Notes under the pieces: generated by a model
Seen by the model: the letters and a program-made list of their open reading frames with translations, nothing else
The model's database searches: none
What the model was told of the DNA's origin: nothing
Shown here: piece after piece, positions 58,927 through 64,000 of the stretch
Position numbering within the stretch: the stretch's first letter is position 1
Layout: every line of letters begins with the position of its first letter
Translations under genes and position numbers: made by a program
Assembly: GCF_050947875.1 (NCBI RefSeq)
Contig: NC_134577.1
Coordinates: 72,605,139-72,669,138, forward strand
Length of the DNA stretch: 64,000 nucleotides
Direction: 5' to 3'
Source of the DNA: Dermacentor variabilis
Taxonomy: Eukaryota; Arthropoda; Arachnida; Ixodida; Ixodidae

Positions 58927-60973
58927 CTAACCATCTGAAGTAAGGATAGCAGTTTTATCGGCTGTATGAACCTGTAAGCATTTTTCATAGCGGATCTCAT
59001 GCAAATCTGAAATTTTTAGGACGCAAGCATCGATTTCCTGGGCATCATGGTCTGGAGGGTCGACCGGGTGACGGCAGAGGCAGTCGGCGTCCTTGTGTAA
59101 ACGGCCAGATTTGTACAGAACAGTAGCAGTGTATTGTAGCTGCAGCGCCCACCGACCCAGACATCCAGCCGGGTCTCTCAGTAATGCGAGCCAGTGCAGT
59201 GCATGATGATCAGTGAGAACGAAAAATGTACGGCCAAATAAGTAAGCGCTGAACTTAGCTACTGCCCAAACCAAGGCCTCGCGCTCGCGCTCTGTGATAG
59301 AAAACTACCATTCTGTGGGTGAGGGAAGGCAGCTAGCGTATGCAATTACGAGCTGTGCGTTGCTCTGCCATTGAAGGAGAACAGCTCTTATTCCATGGCC
59401 GCTGGCATCTCTGTAAACTTCAGTTGCAACAGATGGGTCGTAGCGAGTCAGCAAAGGGGGAGCCCTTAGCAAGCGGGCAAGGGCGGTTAAGGCGCCGACT
59501 TGCGCAGGGCCACATGAAAAGGAAACATCTTTTTTTTGTGTAGGTCATTCAGCAGGGAGGCGCTGTCGGCAAAGTCCTTCATGAAACGACGCACATAGGA
59601 GCATAGTCCAGCAAAGCTTCTGACATCTGCTGTGAATAACGCTACCGAAAAATGTTGGACGGCGCGAATTTTGTCACGGTCGGATTGCACTACTGCGGCG
59701 CTGACAAGGTGGTCGAGAACAGTAATATGGCGACGTGCAAACTGGCAGTTGGACGAGTTGAGTTGCAGGCCAGCACGTCGGAAAACAGCAAGAATGGCCG
59801 ATACACGCGTAAGATGGTTCACATAGGTGGGCGAAAAAGCTCTCACACCGTCTAATTAACAGCCAAGTGGACCATTTATATCCGTGCAGTAGAGTGCATC
59901 ATTCGCTTGAAGGTTGCAGGGGAATTAAAAAGTGCGAACGGCATAACATCGAAAACATAAAGCCCGTATACGGTGTTACGAAGGTGGCCTTCTTGCGGTC
60001 CATGTCAACCACAGAGATCTGCCAATACCCAGAGTGAAGGTCTATCGACGAGAAGTACGCGTGCTCGGCTCCTTGGAGGCACTCGAAGGCATCATCAATA
60101 CGTGGCAGCGGGTAGACGTCCTTGCGCGTGATGTTATTCACATGTCGGTAAACGTCGCAAAAGCGTCAGCTGCCATCGTGCTACTTAACATTGACAACTG
60201 GGCACCCCCACGGGCAAGACGAGTGTTCGATGACACCTTTTGTTCACATTTGTCAGCATTTTATCCACCTCGTGCTGCCTAACTTGACGTTCGGCATGAG
60301 AAACGCTGTACGGACGTGGGCGTATGGCATTGGCGTATCCAGTATATAGTATACGGCGAGGGAACACTAACGTCTGGCCTAAGGGACGGCCACAAAAATT
60401 TAAAAAAAATGTTACGATAAGCCTCCAAGTATGTCCGAAACCTGCGTAGAAAGAAGGTCAGATGCGATCGTCTTGCTTAGTTCGCGCCGTGCAGAATTAG
60501 ACTGATCGAAATTGCCTGCGGGTGATGTTGGAACTTCCGCCTGTAAGACGGATATCTCGCAATCATCGATAGGCGAGATATGAGCCAGCGACATGCCTCT
60601 CGGGATAACCTTCACGAAGCATACAGCTAAAGTAGAGAAGAGGGAGTGTGGTTTGGTTGTGTGCAATAGTGAGTAGGATGGGTGGAAGGGCGACGTTGCT
60701 TTTCAGCATTACGTCAGCACTCGGACAGACCACGTGGACGCCGTCAAGAACAGACGGAAATGAGGTCAAAGTAGCGTACATGGTGGCTTGCAGTTGTAGG
60801 CGGCCGTCATCTAGGGAACATAAGCGCGGTTGTGTCTCTTGTGGAATGCCGCAGCTATGGGGCCGTGGCAGTTGAATCACACTGGACGCGCAGTCAAAGA
60901 GGGCGGAATGATACGATAGGAAGTCTAATCCTAGTATAATGTCTTGAGGGCACCGCTCCAAAAGGGCAAACAA
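58927..60973 (-). pseudogene. Dead Ty3/gypsy retrotransposon pol
   Basis: Pol blocks in canonical order on the minus strand, right to left: the end of the aspartic protease (QDIILGLDFL, about 60950-60910), the RT entry (ERQV-x4-VDKML, about 60290), RT core (ITRKDVYPLPRIDDAF and YFSSIDLHSGYWQI, 60141-60010), the RT connection (59846-59487), and the C-terminal part of RNase H (VLTDHHALHWL, LQYTATVLYKSG; 59274-58927). Frames change at least four times. The YLDD catalytic motif, expected near 59850, is lost to stops and shifts. No integrase, gag or LTR is attached. The right end stops where the composite repeat begins (60971). Nothing here can be active. Confidence 0.9.
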
Positions 60974-61900
60974 AAATTGGAGGACGCTTAAGCTTCGCCT
61001 TCAAGAGTAGAACGCGATAGCGCTATCGCACCCCGTTCGCACCACCCACTCATTCGCTCGTCATGCGCTTGAGTCATACAAAGACATAGCTTTCATATAA
61101 AACACTTTAAGTCCACAGCACAACTTTTTTCTAATTATTTGTTCCAGGAGCACCACGCAGAAGCATGACTCCTCGCCAGCAGCCCGGCACACATCGCAGG
61201 GGACGCTTTCCCACCAGACGCGCTACGGCGCAGCGATCACGTCAGAGGCGTCCCGCATCGCACGCTGCACCTAGGAATCGCGCTGTGAGTTGGAAAGACG
61301 AGCCGCGTCGTCTAAATACGAGGGCTCGAGTGACGCACGCTGGAAGTTGGAAGGGGAGAGAGCGAGAAAACTTATTAAACGCAAAGGTATTGGGGCATCC
61401 TCGCACCGGTCCCCACACGGCCCCAATGCGCTATAACGAGACGAAGGGGAGAAGCGGGCGAGTGGCGCGCCACCTGTCGGAGCAGCGCTGTACATTGCGA
61501 GGAGGGGGTCTTCTGTGTTTGCCGCAAGATGACTCTGCGTGTGTGCCAAGCGCAGAAGAAATGTAGCGGAAACGTACTTCGCTACTCGTTTAGCTGCGAC
61601 TTCTGTTTTTACATGCTCAAAATTGCCGATATACACTGCAGTATAACTTTCTACGGCGCGTTTCTCAGGTAACACCGCATTCACTAGAGGAGCTTTGTCC
61701 CGCTTTGAACCATCGAATTCATGGCTGAGTAATATAGTCTCCGTCTTACACTCCGGAGACCCTGGTTCGATTTCCACCCAGCCCATATTGCACGTTGTTT
61801 TTTTATTTATGCATTGCCTTCCGGAATTTTACGCTCACGGCCAACCCGACGACACCGGCTTTTCTGCGACACGAGTTCTTTAACGTTGCGCGTTAAAATA
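60971..61900 (+). repeat. Composite repeat with tRNA-like core, copy 2
   Basis: Starts aattggaggacgcttaagc and ends at cgacacgagttctttaacg. A tRNA-like core lies at about 61720-61785 (B-box GGTTCGATTTCC). It is longer than copy 1, with extra sequence at about 61030-61560. It abuts the gypsy pol fragment directly, suggesting insertion into or beside it. Confidence 0.7.
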
Positions 61901-62170
61901 GTAAGGTGTTCCGAGATGCTGACGTGGGCATTCCGAGCACGGTGAGCGTTCCTCCATCGGTGACGCAGATGGTTCGTGATGCGCCGTGTGTAAGGACTTT
62001 GGGACATCCTGGACCTTGCAATACTTGCCTACCTCCGGTACTATGAATAAGCGATCAAGCAATATATCAGCAGCAGTATTAAGAAGAAACAGAGGCACAC
62101 GAAGCCATTTCACTCATCCTTATGTTGATGCCACTCAGAGCAGTGCAGCAAGCATTACTTTCTTCAACTA

Positions 62171-62410
62171 TTCCCGCAACCAATCGCAGTAGCCCTGTGG
62201 CTGTGGCGTTGTGCTGTTGAGGAGGTCGTGAGTTTGATCCCTGCCGCGCCGGCAGCATTTCAATAGAGGAGGCATGCAATATAACCCGTGCAAAGGGCAT
62301 TGGGCGCACGTTAAAGAACCACCCTCAATGGCCAAATAATAATACCAGATCGCGGTGTTGGCCCATAATATCCTCGAAATTATTTCTTTATATTTTACTT
62401 TTCCCGCAAC
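62171..62410 (+). mobile_element. Diverged tRNA-derived SINE with 10-bp TSD
   Basis: ttcccgcaac at 62171-62180 and 62401-62410 flanks 62181-62400. The head has A-box-like TGGCTGTGGCGTTG and B-box-like AGTTTGATCCC; the body retains the family's acgttaaagaacc block. More diverged from the other SINEs than they are from each other, so it may be a separate subfamily. Confidence 0.82.
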
Positions 62411-64000
62411 AGCGGGCATCATGGTACTGAAATCAAATGTCTACGTGTTGGCCTTCACTGGAAAGCTTATAGGTGCTTGTATTTATTTTCGTAAATATAT
62501 TATAATGATATCATTCTGGATCTCTTTTGCTACCACCTAACTACGTTTCTCCGAAAATCATCGTACATTCAAAGATGGCGTGCCCGGAAACCACACCAAT
62601 CTGAGTGCATCCATGTTAGCGTTCGCACAACCAAACAGAAGTTGCAATAACCTTCATCATTTTCATCGTCGAGGCAATGCCTTAAAAAAGGTCGGTATTT
62701 GAAAGAAATGTAAAGCTCTTGGCTAGTACTGAAATTAGTTGTTTTACGGACTACCCACTCCAGCGTATAATTTCTGAGCCCGACAAAGAAATACGTAAAA
62801 TTACTTTTCGAAGGCTACTGGCATTACTCAAATGCTTGTTTTGTGTTGGCCACATACAGTTCATATTCCGCAAGCAATGCCCTTAGAGTTCTTCAAAATA
62901 TGTGCGTATATCACGAAAAACGTTTTTGAAAGACAGGCATCATTGGCAGCCCATAAACGTCTACTGAAAGATGCGTGACAAACAAGTGCACCCTTTATTT
63001 TTTTTCGACTGCCCGTGTTGCAAAACTTCGAAGAAGCCAAACACTGATGTCCTCACTTTACAGAATATCAACGAGAAAGTTCAACGAGAGAAGGGCGCCT
63101 GGGTTTTCGTTGAGGCGATGCAGGCACAAGATGTAGGCCCGAGCTCGGAAAAGAAATATCCTCGAGAGCACTACACTCTCCACGACAATGCGAAACAGTT
63201 CGACGCACAACACCATTCTCGGCATTGCCTCCAGTGACTGAAAGCCTCAGCTGGGTACTGCGAGGCTACCGCGCTTTCGTATTTCCATCTGAAGGCTGGC
63301 GCCCCGCTCAGTATTCCTGCAGAGCAGCAACTTTACCGTGCAACGTGTGTAGTCACACACACCACGCACGTTTACTGCAGCGAGACGCGCATCAAATCTC
63401 GAGTCGGGCAGGCAGCCAAGCAAACAGCGATGGGACTGCCGCATCCGTTGCGTCACGTGGGCCCCCAGGGAGCCCACGCCGCAGACTTGGACATTCTTTT
63501 TCCGGGAAACAATTTCGCTTCGTCCTCACTTTTTTTTATCAGTTCCTTCTCTCGCATTGTACTCCAAGCTGCTTTACCACATTTGCTTTCGTCTTCACTA
63601 CTTCAACATTTCTTTTTCATTCGTCGCAAACACAGCCCCCAATCTTATACTCCCATGAAAGCATGAAAGCAGCAGGTTATTTCTTTGTCTCCTTTTTTTT
63701 TCATGTGCGAATTCAGTGGGCTTCTTATTGTCGCTTTTTGCTTTGAAAACGGCGAAGCAAACAATCGATTCTCCCGCTTCGCCGTAGAAGCTTAAATGGG
63801 GAACTGCTTGGGCAGTACTGCGCAGCAATTATCGCGTCGAAATGTCTCCCGACATGGTCACATTGACTTTACGCTGCTCGATTCACAAGCCCGCTTAAGA
63901 TTACTGGATTCCGTACCATGGAGCGTGGCGGTGAGGGGCGAGGCGTGCGTCGCAGATTTCGGCAAGGCTTACCGTGGGAGAGTCGCCGGTTGCATAAATT
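62411..64000. other. No gene recognised
   Basis: About 1.6 kb. Plus-strand frames at 62971-63237 (88 codons) and 63225-63746 have no recognised domain; the first has a CPCC motif but no splice context. The last 100 bp are GC-rich, with an ATG at 63919 opening a basic frame that runs off the window; unsupported. Confidence 0.4.

Overview
The window looks like nuclear DNA of a hard tick (Ixodidae). It holds several copies of a tRNA-headed SINE that I recognise as Ruka-like (a family known from Rhipicephalus), RTE and RNase H-bearing LINEs, a Ty3/gypsy relic, MITEs, long microsatellites, and sparse small exons with GT/AG borders. No bacterial operon structure, no intact host gene and no intact RNA gene were found. 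Most of the sequence is transposon debris and non-coding DNA.

Layout. 1-10 kb: three 5'-truncated RNase H LINEs, two of them with exact target-site duplications (TSDs) and one carrying a twin-priming inversion, plus a reverse transcriptase (RT) fragment. 10-25 kb: a Jockey/CR1-like RT relic, two SINEs, a foldback element, a dispersed repeat in two opposite copies (20.2 and 24.0 kb), a TIR-bounded repeat, and microsatellites. 25.0-25.8 kb: a palindrome-rich minisatellite ending in two near-perfect ~100-nt hairpins. 26.2-28.1 kb: an old tandem duplication. 28.58-31.45 kb: an RTE retrotransposon with an unbroken 935-codon ORF and a 12-bp TSD, the only apparently intact gene here. 32.19-32.66 kb: a very well preserved hAT-type MITE (8-bp TSD).

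37-47 kb: scattered plus-strand exons of a TMTC-type gene (transmembrane and TPR-containing O-mannosyltransferase family). One N-terminal membrane exon and three C-terminal TPR exons are supported; the first TPR exon has an in-frame TAA.

49.45-51.74 kb: an AT-rich island unlike its flanks. It contains decayed but recognisable pieces of bacterial genes on both strands: biotin carboxylase (accC), carboxyltransferase alpha (accA), the class B penicillin-binding protein FtsI, and probably a Mur ligase. This reads as a scrambled, pseudogenised bacterial insertion, best explained by lateral transfer from an AT-rich gammaproteobacterial tick symbiont (Francisella-like is my inference). It lies between the TMTC 3' end and a candidate minus-strand two-exon gene at 51.86-52.25 kb, and is the most interesting part of the window.

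52-64 kb: a LINE 3' end, a TIR repeat, an inverted pair of GC-rich repeats, two copies of a composite repeat with a tRNA-like core, a nested SINE, a dead Ty3/gypsy pol gene and a further SINE with TSD.
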